A stretch of DNA of 58,582 nt from Dyella flagellata (GTDB lineage: Bacteria > Pseudomonadota > Gammaproteobacteria > Xanthomonadales > Rhodanobacteraceae): assembly GCF_030160275.1 (NCBI RefSeq), contig NZ_BSOA01000039.1:1-58582 (forward strand), read 5' to 3'. The notes beneath the pieces were generated by a model, which was not told the DNA's origin, did not search any database, and saw only the letters and a program-made list of their open reading frames with translations. A program made the position numbers and the translations under genes. The stretch's first letter is position 1. Every line of letters begins with the position of its first letter. Below, one piece after another: positions 42,392 to 56,257 of this stretch.

Positions 42392-42763
42392 ATGTCGAGC
42401 CAGCATGGTCATTCTGACGCCCACCAGCACAGCGCCCACGGCAGTCTGAAGAGTTATACCGTCGGTTTCGCGCTGTCGCTGATTCTTACGCTGCTGTCGT
42501 TCGGCTGCGTGATGAGCGGGGCGGTGCCGCAGCACCTGGTGGTGCCGGGTATCGTGGTGTTCTGCGTTGCGCAGTTGCTGGTGCAACTGGCGTTCTTCCT
42601 GCACATGAGCGCCGCGCCGGGGCAGCGCGACAATCTGTCGATCGGTGTGTTCACCCTGCTCATCATCGCCATCGTGGTGGTGGGTTCGCTGTGGGTGATG
42701 CACAACATGAACCTGTACATGATGCATCCGATGATGCAGTCAACGTCCTCGAGCATCGGCTAA
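42392..42763 (+). CDS. cyoD: Cytochrome bo ubiquinol oxidase subunit IV
   Basis: CyoD (123 residues) has three helices (TVGFALSLILTLLSFGCVM; IVVFCVAQLLVQLAFFLHM; VFTLLIIAIVVVGSLWVMHNM) and a His-rich N-terminus. ATG 42392 is 2 bases past the cyoC stop. It aids assembly of the CuB site. The heme O synthase gene cyoE, often next, is absent here; the operon ends with a GC hairpin and a REP pair followed by six T. Confidence 0.94.
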   Translation: MSSQHGHSDAHQHSAHGSLKSYTVGFALSLILTLLSFGCVMSGAVPQHLVVPGIVVFCVAQLLVQLAFFLHMSAAPGQRDNLSIGVFTLLIIAIVVVGSLWVMHNMNLYMMHPMMQSTSSSIG

Positions 42764-42805
42764 GGGCCTCTGTTCGCGATCCCGCCCGCCGCGGCGGGAT
42801 CGGAC

Positions 42806-42872
42806 GTAGGCTGGGATGCTAATCCCAGCTTTCTGGCCGGTTCCGAATGCTGGGATGGCCATCCCAGCCTAC
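42806..42872. repeat. GTAG-type REP pair, possible terminator (REP 6)
   Basis: Inverted units at 42806-42829 and 42849-42872, directly followed by TTTTTT. The right unit plus this T-run could act as the terminator of cyoABCD. A perfect GATCCCGCC/GGCGGGATC hairpin precedes it at 42778-42801. Confidence 0.8.
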
Positions 42873-42934
42873 TTTTTTATGCGGTTTGAGCGCAGCCATC
42901 TCGCGGCGGGAACGATCTGCCGCTAAAATGCTGA

Positions 42935-45459
<2,525 letters not shown>

Positions 45460-45478
45460 GCTGAGGGTACGCCGCGCG

Positions 45479-45541
45479 TTGATAGTCGCGGCGCTGTTCG
45501 TGGCTATCGCGGCCTTCGCGTTTTGGCTCTCCAAGTACTAA
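45479..45541 (+). CDS. Possible 20-residue membrane peptide between kdsA and eno
   Basis: A TTG-started frame gives a 20-residue hydrophobic peptide reading IVAALFVAIAAFAFWLSKY after the start, one membrane-spanning helix with a basic end. GAGGG lies about 11 bases upstream. The stop is TAA 45539-45541, 20 bases before eno. Evidence is only hydrophobicity and position; it may be chance. Confidence 0.25.
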   Translation: MIVAALFVAIAAFAFWLSKY

Positions 45542-45549
45542 TCGATTAG

Positions 45550-46860
<1,311 letters not shown>

Positions 46861-46880
46861 GCGAGGTCTTGCCGTAAGCC

Positions 46881-47204
46881 ATGTTGCGTTGGGTCGCCTT
46901 GATCCTGCTACTGATGCTGATTGGGCTGCAGCTCGAGCTGTGGTCCAATCATGGCGGCATGGCCGAGGTGACCAATTTGCGTGCCGCGGTAAAGAAACAG
47001 CAGGACGAGAACGACAAGCTCACCCAGCGCAACCAGGCGCTTGCCGCTGATGTGAGCGATCTCAAGCACGGCGAGCAGGCGGTGGAAGCGCGTGCTCGCG
47101 GCGAGCTGGGCTTGATCAAACCGGGCGAGACGTTTTACCAGGTGGTGCCGAAACCGGCGGCGAGTACGGCTGCGCCGGCGGCTGCCGGTACAAGCAGTAA
47201 TTGA
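46881..47204 (+). CDS. ftsB: Cell division protein FtsB
   Basis: FtsB (107 residues) is a bitopic inner-membrane protein of the FtsQLB divisome complex. An N-terminal helix (LRWVALILLLMLIGLQLELW) is followed by a periplasmic coiled coil (EVTNLRAAVKKQQDENDKLTQRN) and the conserved ARGELGLIKPGETFYQVV. An Ala-rich tail ends it. It follows eno; the usual next genes ispD and ispF are missing and a GC-rich inverted element comes instead. Confidence 0.92.
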   Translation: MLRWVALILLLMLIGLQLELWSNHGGMAEVTNLRAAVKKQQDENDKLTQRNQALAADVSDLKHGEQAVEARARGELGLIKPGETFYQVVPKPAASTAAPAAAGTSSN

Positions 47205-47228
47205 CGATGTTTGCGTTGCGGCAAACCG

Positions 47229-47356
47229 CTCCCTCCCCTACGTGCAGTAGGGAAGGGCTGGGGTGGGGTGAAGCCCCCACACTCGCGGCGAGTTCATGCT
47301 GTGCCTCAAGCGCAAGCAACCCCACCCCAACCCTCCCCTGTAAGCAGGGGAGGGAG
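47229..47356. repeat. Long GC-rich inverted element, copy B
   Basis: Left half CTCCCTCCCCTACGTGCAGT then AGGGAAGGGCTGGGGTGGGG; right half CCCCACCCCAACCCTCCCCT then GTAAGCAGGGGAGGGAG. It is nearly the same as the element before hisA. It occupies the gap between ftsB and truD where ispD and ispF often lie. Confidence 0.8.
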
Positions 47357-47372
47357 CTACATCGGGTTACGC

Positions 47373-48389
47373 ATGAGTTCTGATGAATCCGAATTGCCTC
47401 GCGCCTACGGCACGCCGCCTTTGACGGCAAACCTGCGCAGCACCCCCGAAGACTTCCGCGTCGAAGAAATCCTCGGCTACGAAGCCGACGGCGAAGGCGA
47501 GCACGCTTTGCTGTGGGTGGAAAAGCGTGAAGCCAACACCGACTGGGTGGCCCGTGAATTGGCGCGCTACGCCGGCGTGTCGCCGATGAACGTCGGCTAT
47601 GCAGGCTTGAAAGACCGCCACGCGGTGACACGGCAAGCCTTCACCGTGCAATTGCCAGGCAAGGCCGATCCGGACTGGAGCGCCTTTCCACACGCTGAAG
47701 TGAAAGTGCTGAGCAGCACGCGCCACAAGCGCAAACTCAAGCGCGGCGCCTTGCGCGGCAATCGCTTCGTGTTGGTGCTACGCGATGTCCAAGGCGATCG
47801 TTCACGCGCGGAACAAGTGCTGCAAGCCATCGCAGCCCGTGGTGTGCCCAATTACTTCGGCGAGCAGCGTTTCGGGCGCGAGGGCGGCAATGTTGCGCAG
47901 GCGCGTGCGATGTTTGCCGGTCGCCGCGTGGATCGCGACAAGCGCTCGATCCTGCTATCCGCTGCGCGCTCGCACGTTTTCAACTGCGTGCTCGCCGCGC
48001 GCGTTGAGCGCAATGCTTGGGACCAGCCCCTGGAAGGCGAAATCTGGTCGCTGGCCGGTTCGCGCTCGTGGTTTGGTCCGGAACCGTTCGACGACACGCT
48101 TGCCGCGCGCCTGGCGCAAGGCGATATCCATCCCTCCGGCCCGCTATGGGGACAAGGCGAGCCACCGACCTGCGCAGCCGCAGGTGAGTTGGAGCGCGGT
48201 GTTGCCGCACAGCATGCCGATCTCGCCGCCGGGCTGGCGGCTGCGCGGATGGATCAGGAGCGCCGTCCGTTGCGTCTGCTTCCGAAAGACTTGCAATGGC
48301 GTTGGGCGGATCAAGACGCGCTGCAATTGGACTTCGAATTGCCAGCTGGCGCGTACGCCACGGTCATCGTGCGGGAGCTGGTTTTGTAG
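47373..48389 (+). CDS. truD: tRNA pseudouridine(13) synthase
   Basis: TruD (338 residues) modifies U13 of tRNA-Glu. The family signature VGYAGLKDRHAVTRQAF holds the catalytic Asp; FRVEEILGYEADGEGEHALLWVEK, GVPNYFGEQRFGREGGN and the insertion domain are present. ATG 47373 fits the family N-terminus; the longer open frame upstream runs through the repeat element. Its TAG stop is the GTAG of a REP unit. Confidence 0.95.
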   Translation: MSSDESELPRAYGTPPLTANLRSTPEDFRVEEILGYEADGEGEHALLWVEKREANTDWVARELARYAGVSPMNVGYAGLKDRHAVTRQAFTVQLPGKADPDWSAFPHAEVKVLSSTRHKRKLKRGALRGNRFVLVLRDVQGDRSRAEQVLQAIAARGVPNYFGEQRFGREGGNVAQARAMFAGRRVDRDKRSILLSAARSHVFNCVLAARVERNAWDQPLEGEIWSLAGSRSWFGPEPFDDTLAARLAQGDIHPSGPLWGQGEPPTCAAAGELERGVAAQHADLAAGLAAARMDQERRPLRLLPKDLQWRWADQDALQLDFELPAGAYATVIVRELVL

Positions 48390-48443
48390 GCTGGGATGGC
48401 AATCCCGGCGTGCCCAATTGCTGGGATTGCCATCCCAGCCTAC
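48386..48443. repeat. GTAG-type REP pair (REP 7)
   Basis: Inverted units at 48386-48409 and 48420-48443, only ten bases apart. The left TAG ends truD, and the right TAG (minus strand) ends the cyclotransferase-like gene. Confidence 0.85.
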
Positions 48444-48802
48444 GCGACCTCATGCGAGATATCCTGGCGCGCGTCCACGTAGACCCAAGCCTGAGTTCCG
48501 GAGGCCATGGTCACAGCGATGCGCTGGTAGTCGTCGACTTCGTATTCATCGGCTTGCGCCAGCTCAGCGTCGGTGATGTCGAACACCGTGCCGCTGACAT
48601 GATCGGTCGGCAGGCCGGTAAAGACCAGGATCGGATGGTGGGTCTTGCCGCTGGCGGCGACCACTTCGGGGTCGCTTATCGCAATTTCGGTCTGCACATA
48701 TCCGGCGAGCTGGTCGCGCTGGCCGGCCAACGTGCGGCCGAAGGTGGCCAGCTGCACGTTTTCCTGCTGCAGCGTGCCGTAGGAAAAAAGCTTGGGCATC
48801 AT
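48440..48802 (-). CDS. Gamma-glutamylcyclotransferase (AIG2-like) protein
   Basis: The 120-residue product is a small GGCT-fold protein: LFSYGTLQQENVQ (phosphate-type loop) and DEYEVDDYQRIAV with the catalytic-type Glu. Substrates of bacterial members vary. Its ATG directly follows the TAG of the Smr gene, with AAAGGA inside that gene, so the two are coupled. Its stop is in REP 7. Confidence 0.85.
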   Translation of the reverse strand: MMPKLFSYGTLQQENVQLATFGRTLAGQRDQLAGYVQTEIAISDPEVVAASGKTHHPILVFTGLPTDHVSGTVFDITDAELAQADEYEVDDYQRIAVTMASGTQAWVYVDARQDISHEVA

Positions 48803-49348
48803 CTATCCTTTCAGTAGTACCACCACGGCGCCGGTGCCGCCCTGCATCGGCCGTGCGGAAGCGAATGCAATCACGTCATCGCGCCGGCGCAGCAAGCGAT
48901 CCGTCAGCACCTTCAGCACCGGTCCGCTGGCTTTGGAGCGCAAGCCCTTACCATGCACGATACGCACGCAGTGCAGGCCTTGCGCGGATGCGTGCGCAAG
49001 AAACTCCGCGATCGTCGCCTGTGCCGCGGCGGCATTCATTTGGTGCAGATCGATGTCGTCCTGCACGCTGAACTGGCCGCGCTTGAGCTGGCGCAGCAGT
49101 TTCGGCGGATAGCCGTCGCGCAGGTAGCTCAGCTCCTCGCCCACTTCCATCAGGCCGGGGTCGAAGTCGAAGGCCAGTAGTTCGCTCGGTACCGCCGCCT
49201 CGTCCGCCTCCAGCATGTGCGGGTACGGTTCGGGCTTGGGCAGCTCGGGTGGCGGGGCGACCGGTTCGAACCGGCGTATCTCGCCAATGGCGTCGCGGAA
49301 CAGGCGGCTGTCCTCGTCGCTCACGGTGGCGGGCTTGCGGTGTTTCAT
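48803..49348 (-). CDS. Smr-domain protein
   Basis: The 181-residue protein has an N-terminal Pro-rich region and a C-terminal Smr domain (about residues 95-178): DIDLHQMNAAAAQATIAEFL, VRIVHGKGLRSK and ASARPMQGGTGAVVVLL. Smr domains nick DNA or cleave RNA; the usual DLHG is DLHQ here. ATG 49348 is used; MTAM at 49357 is an alternative. It is divergent from surE. Confidence 0.85.
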   Translation of the reverse strand: MKHRKPATVSDEDSRLFRDAIGEIRRFEPVAPPPELPKPEPYPHMLEADEAAVPSELLAFDFDPGLMEVGEELSYLRDGYPPKLLRQLKRGQFSVQDDIDLHQMNAAAAQATIAEFLAHASAQGLHCVRIVHGKGLRSKASGPVLKVLTDRLLRRRDDVIAFASARPMQGGTGAVVVLLKG

Positions 49349-49510
49349 GGCCGTCATCCTAGCGAAAGGGGCGTCGCGATGGTGAAGAGAAAGTGGGTCG
49401 AATCGGCAAAAACGCCGGTGAAACAAATGGGCGGCTCGGTTAGACTCCAAGGTCCTTAGGTGCGTGCGGCCGCCTGCGCGGCGCACGCCGGCCATAAGTT
49501 TGAACGGATC

Positions 49511-50305
49511 ATGATGCGAGTACTTGTCAGCAATGACGATGGCGTGGATGCACCGGGCATCCGCGTACTCGCCGAGCGCCTCGGCGCGGTCGGCGAAGTG
49601 ACGGTAGTGGCGCCGGACCGGGATCGCTCCGGGGCCAGCAATTCCCTCACCCTCGACGTGCCGATCCGCGTTTCGCGCATGGACAACGGCTACTACCGCG
49701 TGGTGGGCACGCCGACCGACTGCGTGCACCTTGCGCTGGCGGGCATGCTTGAGGAGGAGCCGGACATCGTGGTTTCCGGCATCAACAACGCCGCCAACCT
49801 CGGCGACGACGTCATTTACTCCGGGACCGTGTCGGCGGCGATGGAAGGGCGCTTTCTCGGCTTTCCGGCGATCGCGGTGTCGCTGGTCAGCAAGAACCAC
49901 CAGGGCGAACACTACGAATCGGCGGCCAAGGCGGTGTTGCTGCTGATGGAGCGCCTGCTGGTCGACCCGCTGCCGGCCGACACCATCCTCAACGTGAATG
50001 TGCCGGATCGTCCGTGGGAGGAGATTCGCGGCTTTGAAACGACGCGCCTGGGCCGGCGCCACCGTTCGGCGCCCTGCATCAAGCAGAGTGATCCGCGCGG
50101 CAGGCCGATCTGGTGGATCGGGCCGGCTGGTGAGGTGGAAGATGCCGGCCCTGGCACCGACTTCGATGCCGTGCAGCGCGGCTACATTTCGGTGACGCCG
50201 ATCCATGTAGACCTCACCCGGTTCCAGGCACTGGAAAAGGTCGGCAGCTGGGTGAGCGCGTTGAGCGAAGAAATGGGCGATCAAGCCAACGGAAAGGCGG
50301 CATGA
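49511..50305 (+). CDS. surE: 5-prime/3-prime-nucleotidase SurE
   Basis: SurE (264 residues) is a metal-dependent nucleotidase linked to stationary-phase survival. [19 protein letters not shown] holds the two metal Asp residues; [36 protein letters not shown] and the Asn ligand are intact. It starts the surE-pcm-yqaA-nlpD run, overlapping pcm by 4 bases. Confidence 0.96.
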   Translation: MMRVLVSNDDGVDAPGIRVLAERLGAVGEVTVVAPDRDRSGASNSLTLDVPIRVSRMDNGYYRVVGTPTDCVHLALAGMLEEEPDIVVSGINNAANLGDDVIYSGTVSAAMEGRFLGFPAIAVSLVSKNHQGEHYESAAKAVLLLMERLLVDPLPADTILNVNVPDRPWEEIRGFETTRLGRRHRSAPCIKQSDPRGRPIWWIGPAGEVEDAGPGTDFDAVQRGYISVTPIHVDLTRFQALEKVGSWVSALSEEMGDQANGKAA

Positions 50306-50994
50306 TTCATCCCTTGCCGCCATCGGCCTTGAAAGGCGAGGGCATGACCTCGCAACGCGCGCGCGATCGGCTGATTGCGAAGTTGAAGGAAGAGGGCATT
50401 CGCAACCAGCGCGTGCTGGACGTGATGCGCAATCTGCCGCGGCATCATTTCATCGATCAGGCGCTGCATTCGCGCGCTTATGAAAACACGGCGCTGCCGA
50501 TCGGCCACGGTCAGACCATCTCCCAGCCATGGGTGGTGGCGCGCATGACCGAGGCCTTGCTGGAGCCGTTCGATGCCAAGTCCGGGCGCCCGCAAAAAGT
50601 GCTGGAGATCGGCACCGGCTCCGGTTACCAGGCGGTGGTGTTGTCGCAGCTGGTGCCGCAGCTCTACACCGTGGAGCGCATCGAGGAGTTGTTGCGCCAG
50701 GCACGCCGGCGCTTCCGTCAGCTGGGCTGCGACAATATTCGTTCGCGCCACGACGACGGCAAGCTTGGCTGGCCGGCCGAGGCGCCGTTCGATGCCATCA
50801 TTCTCACCGCGGCCGGGGATGCGATTCCCTCCCAGGTTCTCGATCAACTGGCTCCGGACGGCGTGCTGGTCGCGCCGGTCGGCTCCCCCAGCAGTCAAAC
50901 CTTGATCCGCATGCGCGGCGATGGAAAGGGCGATTTCATGCAGGAAGAGTTGGCGGCGGTCAGTTTCGTACCCTTGCTGGGCGGTATCGGCTGA
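50302..50994 (+). CDS. pcm: Protein-L-isoaspartate O-methyltransferase
   Basis: Pcm (230 residues) repairs isoaspartyl residues using S-adenosylmethionine. The SAM motif [19 protein letters not shown], the substrate loop [15 protein letters not shown] and [14 protein letters not shown] are clear. It begins in an ATGA overlap with surE; an internal start at 50344 ([10 protein letters not shown]) is also plausible. Confidence 0.95.
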   Translation: MIHPLPPSALKGEGMTSQRARDRLIAKLKEEGIRNQRVLDVMRNLPRHHFIDQALHSRAYENTALPIGHGQTISQPWVVARMTEALLEPFDAKSGRPQKVLEIGTGSGYQAVVLSQLVPQLYTVERIEELLRQARRRFRQLGCDNIRSRHDDGKLGWPAEAPFDAIILTAAGDAIPSQVLDQLAPDGVLVAPVGSPSSQTLIRMRGDGKGDFMQEELAAVSFVPLLGGIG

Positions 50995-51602
50995 TGCGGC
51001 TCTTTGGAACGCTTTATGCGCGCGTACTGGTATGGGCGCGCGACCGTCGTGCGGTCTATTACCTTAGCGGCCTGAGTTTCGTGGAGGCCTTCATCTTTCC
51101 GATCATGCCGGAAGTGATGCTGGCGCCGATGATGCTGGGCAAGCGACATCGCGCTTTTTTCTACGCGAACCTGAGCCTGCTGTTCTCGCTGCTCGGTTCA
51201 TTGGTGGGCTATGCGCTTGGCCATTGGGCCTTCCATGCGCTCACGCCGATGCTGCAGTCGCTGCACCTGTACGATTCGATCGAACGCGGCGTCGAAAGCC
51301 TGCGCGCGCAGATGAACCAGCATTGGCTGGAACTGATGCTGGTATTGATGCTTGCGGCATTGCAGCCAGTGGTGCCGATGAAGTTCGTCACCTGGGCCTC
51401 GGGCATCGTCGGGGTGCCGGTGATGCCGTTCCTGGTGTGCATCCTGCTCGGACGCGGCAAGCGCGTCTGGGTGTTGGCGCTGCTGATCCGCTTGTTCGGC
51501 GAACGTGCGGAGCGGGTCCTGCACAAGCACATCGAATGGATCGGTTGGGCTGCATTGCTGGCTTTGGCGGCGCTTGCCGCCTGGTGGGCGATCAAGCATT
51601 AA
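50994..51602 (+). CDS. YqaA-family inner-membrane protein
   Basis: The 202-residue product has about five helices and the SNARE-associated/DedA-like YqaA pattern: VYYLSGLSFVEAFIFPIMPEVMLAPMML, LGSLVGYALGHWAF, and MKFVTWASGIVGVPVMPFLVCILLGRGKR. It starts inside the pcm stop (TGATG). Role unknown; members of the fold affect lipid transport and membrane homeostasis. Confidence 0.82.
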   Translation: MRLFGTLYARVLVWARDRRAVYYLSGLSFVEAFIFPIMPEVMLAPMMLGKRHRAFFYANLSLLFSLLGSLVGYALGHWAFHALTPMLQSLHLYDSIERGVESLRAQMNQHWLELMLVLMLAALQPVVPMKFVTWASGIVGVPVMPFLVCILLGRGKRVWVLALLIRLFGERAERVLHKHIEWIGWAALLALAALAAWWAIKH

Positions 51603-51654
51603 CGGTTGGCGATCGTTGCGTGTCGATCGCATGAAAACTCTGGGGGACCTCGCT

Positions 51655-52590
51655 ATGCTGGCGCGCATGAATGGATTGACGCGATGCTCCGCATTGGCCG
51701 TTATAGCTTTGGCTCTGGCCGGTTGCAGCACGGTGGTGGTGCAGCCGCCGCCGGGCGCGCCGAGTAGCGCCCGTCCAGCACCTTCGGCAGCGCCGGCCGG
51801 TACTTACACAGTAGTAAAGGGCGATACGCTCTATTCCATCGCCTTCCGCAACGGCACCGATTTTCGCGATGTGGCCAAGTTGAATGGCATCGCGCCGCCG
51901 TACACGATCTGGCCGGGGCAGTCGCTGAAGTTACCGGGTCATGGGGCAGAACCTGCCGCCGTGCACGTGTCGCCGCCCGTTGCCGTCAAGGGACCAGAGC
52001 CTGCAACAACAGCTCCGGTGTTCCAGACCGTCGAGACCAAGCCTGCGGCGGCTACGTCGCCTGCTCATGCAAGTTCAGCCGCCGCCCCCGTGGCGGCAGC
52101 GCACCCCTTGCCACCGCCGACCGCTGTGCCGGTGCCTGCTCCCAGCAATCCGTCGCCTGCGGTGGCCACCGCAGCAACGCCGGTTGTTGCTGCGAGCAGC
52201 GGCAGTACGCGCACGGCCGGAGGCGTGAAGTGGCGCTGGCCGGCATCCGGCCAGGTGGTCGGCCGTTTCCAGTCTGGCGCAGCGATACCGGGCATCGACA
52301 TCGCCGGCAAGCAGGGCGATTCGGTCGTTGCCGCTGCGGATGGCACGGTGGTGTACAGCGGCAACGGCCTGGTTGGTTATGGCGAGCTGATCATCATCAA
52401 GCACAACGACAGCTTTCTTTCCGCCTATGGCCACAATCGCAAGCGGCTGGTGACGGAAGGGCAGCAGGTTAAAGCCGGGCAGCAGATTGCCGAAATGGGT
52501 TCCAGTGGCAGTACGCGCGACGAGTTGCAGTTCCAGATACGCAAGGATGGCAATCCGGTGGATCCGCTGGAGTATCTGCCGTCGCGTTGA
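51655..52590 (+). CDS. nlpD: NlpD-like murein hydrolase activator lipoprotein
   Basis: The 311-residue lipoprotein (lipobox LAGC) has one LysM domain (TYTVVKGDTLYSIAFRNGTDF...LKLPG), a Pro/Ala linker and a C-terminal M23 domain. The M23 domain lacks catalytic zinc ligands (GIDIAG without the preceding His; ELQFQIR instead of HxH), as in NlpD/EnvC, which activate amidases rather than cut. Start 51655 follows GGGGGA; 51631 and 51667 are alternatives. rpoS, the usual neighbour in many gammaproteobacteria, is not next. Confidence 0.88.
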   Translation: MLARMNGLTRCSALAVIALALAGCSTVVVQPPPGAPSSARPAPSAAPAGTYTVVKGDTLYSIAFRNGTDFRDVAKLNGIAPPYTIWPGQSLKLPGHGAEPAAVHVSPPVAVKGPEPATTAPVFQTVETKPAAATSPAHASSAAAPVAAAHPLPPPTAVPVPAPSNPSPAVATAATPVVAASSGSTRTAGGVKWRWPASGQVVGRFQSGAAIPGIDIAGKQGDSVVAAADGTVVYSGNGLVGYGELIIIKHNDSFLSAYGHNRKRLVTEGQQVKAGQQIAEMGSSGSTRDELQFQIRKDGNPVDPLEYLPSR

Positions 52591-52598
52591 AGCTTTAG

Positions 52599-52694
52599 AG
52601 GGCTGGGGTGAGGGGACCATCGGGCGACAAACAGCTGTCGGCGCATCTTGGCCAGACAGCGCTTTGCGCCAGCTTGGCCCCTCACCCCAGCCCT
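52599..52694. repeat. GC-rich inverted element, short relative
   Basis: AGGGCTGGGGTGAGGGG (52599-52615) is perfectly repeated in reverse complement at 52678-52694. It shares the GGGCTGGGGTG core with the elements before hisA and truD. It lies after nlpD and abuts a REP pair. Confidence 0.75.
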
Positions 52695-52705
52695 TACCGC
52701 TCGGG

Positions 52706-52772
52706 GTAGGCTGGGATGGCAATCCCAGCATCCGGATGCCAGGTGGAAGCTGGGATTGTCATCCCAGCCTAC
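52706..52772. repeat. GTAG-type REP pair (REP 8)
   Basis: Inverted units at 52706-52729 and 52749-52772 between nlpD and the converging Mth938-like gene. Neither unit gives a stop codon; the nearest stop is 5 bases away. Confidence 0.85.
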
Positions 52773-52776
52773 GCGC

Positions 52777-53154
52777 TCAGGCCGCCGGTAGCAGGAATGC
52801 GGCCACTACGCGCCGTCCTTCGCCAGCGAGCAGGTCATACGTACGCGCCGCGGCCGCGTTGTCCATCACTTCGATCCCGATGCCTTTGCGCAGAAACCCG
52901 GCCATGAAGGCGGCCGGCGGAAACTGCTGGCGAGCACCGGTACCGAGCAGCACCAGTTCGGGATTCAACGCCAGTACGTCCCCGACGTGATGCTCGGTCA
53001 GCGCCTGCGCCTGGGTGACGGGCCACTGTTCCACCGCGCGTTCGGGCGACAGCAGGAAGCTGTCGGTGAGTTCACGATCGACCACCGTGATGCTGCGTTC
53101 GGTCACGCGGCGAACGAACAAGTACTCGCCCGGACGGTCCAGTGAGAGATCCAT
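52777..53154 (-). CDS. Mth938-like domain protein
   Basis: The 125-residue single-domain protein belongs to the Mth938/Xcc1710-like family (relative of NDUFAF3): LTDSFLLSPERAVEQWPV, NPELVLLGTGARQQFPP and GIGIEVMDNAAAARTYDLLAGEGRRVVAAFL. Its biochemical role is unknown. It lies downstream of yhbY in the same direction with a 9-base gap. Confidence 0.85.
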   Translation of the reverse strand: MDLSLDRPGEYLFVRRVTERSITVVDRELTDSFLLSPERAVEQWPVTQAQALTEHHVGDVLALNPELVLLGTGARQQFPPAAFMAGFLRKGIGIEVMDNAAAARTYDLLAGEGRRVVAAFLLPAA

Positions 53155-53163
53155 GACGCCTCC

Positions 53164-53460
53164 TCAGCGCGGCAGGGCGAGCCGGGGATCGTCCTGGTTG
53201 CGCCGGAACAGCACCACGGTGTGCCCGATTTGCTGCACGTTTTCCGCGCTGGTGCCTTCGAGCAGGATGCGGATCTGCTCTTCGCGCTCTTCCTTGTCGC
53301 CGCCGGAGAGCTTCACTTTGACTAGCTCGTGATGTGACAGCGCCAGGTCCAGCTCCTTCACCACTGCCTCGGTGGCGCCCTTGGCGCCCAGCAGGATGAC
53401 GGGATGGAGGTCGTGGGCGAGGCTGCGCAGATAGCGCTTCTGTGAGGGAGATAGGGGCAT
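53164..53460 (-). CDS. yhbY: YhbY-family RNA-binding protein
   Basis: The 98-residue product is a CRM-domain protein associated with pre-50S ribosomes. LSPSQKRYLRSLAHDLHPVILLGAKGATEAVVKELDLALSHHELVKVK shows the GxxG-type loop and helices. ATG 53460 matches the family start; the frame extends to 53553. It is divergent from rlmE, as in E. coli. Confidence 0.93.
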   Translation of the reverse strand: MPLSPSQKRYLRSLAHDLHPVILLGAKGATEAVVKELDLALSHHELVKVKLSGGDKEEREEQIRILLEGTSAENVQQIGHTVVLFRRNQDDPRLALPR

Positions 53461-53539
53461 GCGTTCAGTCTCGATGCACTGCAAGCTAATCTTAAAGGGT
53501 ATCATGTCCACCCCCTGTTCCCGGTCCGTTTGACGACCC

Positions 53540-54186
53540 ATGCCTCGCAGCAAGAGCAGTTCCCGCTGGCTGCGGGAGCATTTCGACGATGTCTATGTCA
53601 AGAAAGCCCAGGCCGAAGGCCTGCGTTCGCGCGCCGTGTTCAAGCTGGAAGAGCTGGTCGATCGCGACCATCTGCTGAAGCCGGGCATGCGCGTGGTCGA
53701 CCTGGGCGCGGCCCCCGGCGGCTGGTCGCAGCTGGTCCGGCAGCGCCTGGGCGATAGTGGTACTGTGGTCGCGCTGGATATCCTGCCCATGCAGGGTATT
53801 GCCGGCGTTGATTTCCTGCAGGGCGATTTCCGTGAAGAAAGCGTTCTGCGGGCGTTGGAGCAGCGTCTGGATGGCGGGAAAGTCGATCTTGTGCTGTCGG
53901 ACATGGCCCCCAATATGAGTGGAGTGGCACTGGCCGACCAGATCCGGGCGATGGACCTGGCGGAACTGGCGCTTGATTTCAGCAGGCACTGGCTCAGGCC
54001 TGGTGGAGCGTTTCTAATCAAGTTGTTCCAGGGAACAGGCTTCGACGATTACTTGCGTAGCTTGCGCGCTGACTTCTCGCGCGTAAGTATGCGTAAACCC
54101 AAGGCCTCACGTGCGCGTTCGCGTGAGGTGTACGCGCTGGCCACCGGGTTCAAATCGGATGGCAGGCAAACTGGCGAGAACCGCGC

Positions 54187-54190
<4 letters not shown>
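53540..54190 (+). CDS. rlmE: 23S rRNA 2-prime-O-methyltransferase (RrmJ/FtsJ)
   Basis: RlmE (216 residues) methylates U2552 of 23S rRNA. The catalytic tetrad is seen: Lys in [11 protein letters not shown], Asp in [15 protein letters not shown] (SAM site), Asp in [11 protein letters not shown] and Lys in [15 protein letters not shown]. It overlaps ftsH by 4 bases, the standard arrangement. Confidence 0.96.
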
Positions 54191-56121
<1,931 letters not shown>

Positions 56122-56142
56122 GCCGGGACATCCGAAGCAAAG

Positions 56143-56170
56143 AGGCCGCCCCCGAGGCGGCCTTTTTTTT
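56143..56170 (+). terminator. Rho-independent terminator after ftsH
   Basis: Stem AGGCCGCC / GGCGGCCT with a short loop is followed by eight T, about 20 bases after the ftsH stop. Confidence 0.88.
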
Positions 56171-56189
56171 GTGCGGGCATCGGTAATTT

Positions 56190-56228
56190 TACCCGGGTGA
56201 TATTGCATTCGATATTTTTACCCGGGTA
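56190..56228 (+). promoter_or_regulatory. Two ACCCGGGT palindromic sites upstream of DUF2239 gene
   Basis: ACCCGGGT occurs at 56191-56198 and 56220-56227 in similar context (TTTTACCCGGGTGATATT and TTTTTACCCGGGTAATATTT), with starts 29 bases apart. The sites precede the ribosome site (AAGGAG) of the DUF2239 gene and look like a doubled operator overlapping the promoter region. Confidence 0.6.
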
Positions 56229-56257
56229 ATATTTGGTGCCTTCCAAGGAGCACCCGC

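Noticed and set aside
47211-47372. N-terminal extension of truD
   Set aside because: It translates the second copy of the inverted repeat; the true start is ATG 47373.
48803-50323. 506-residue minus-strand frame covering Smr and surE
   Set aside because: Only its last 181 codons form the Smr protein; the rest is antisense to surE, whose motifs are intact.
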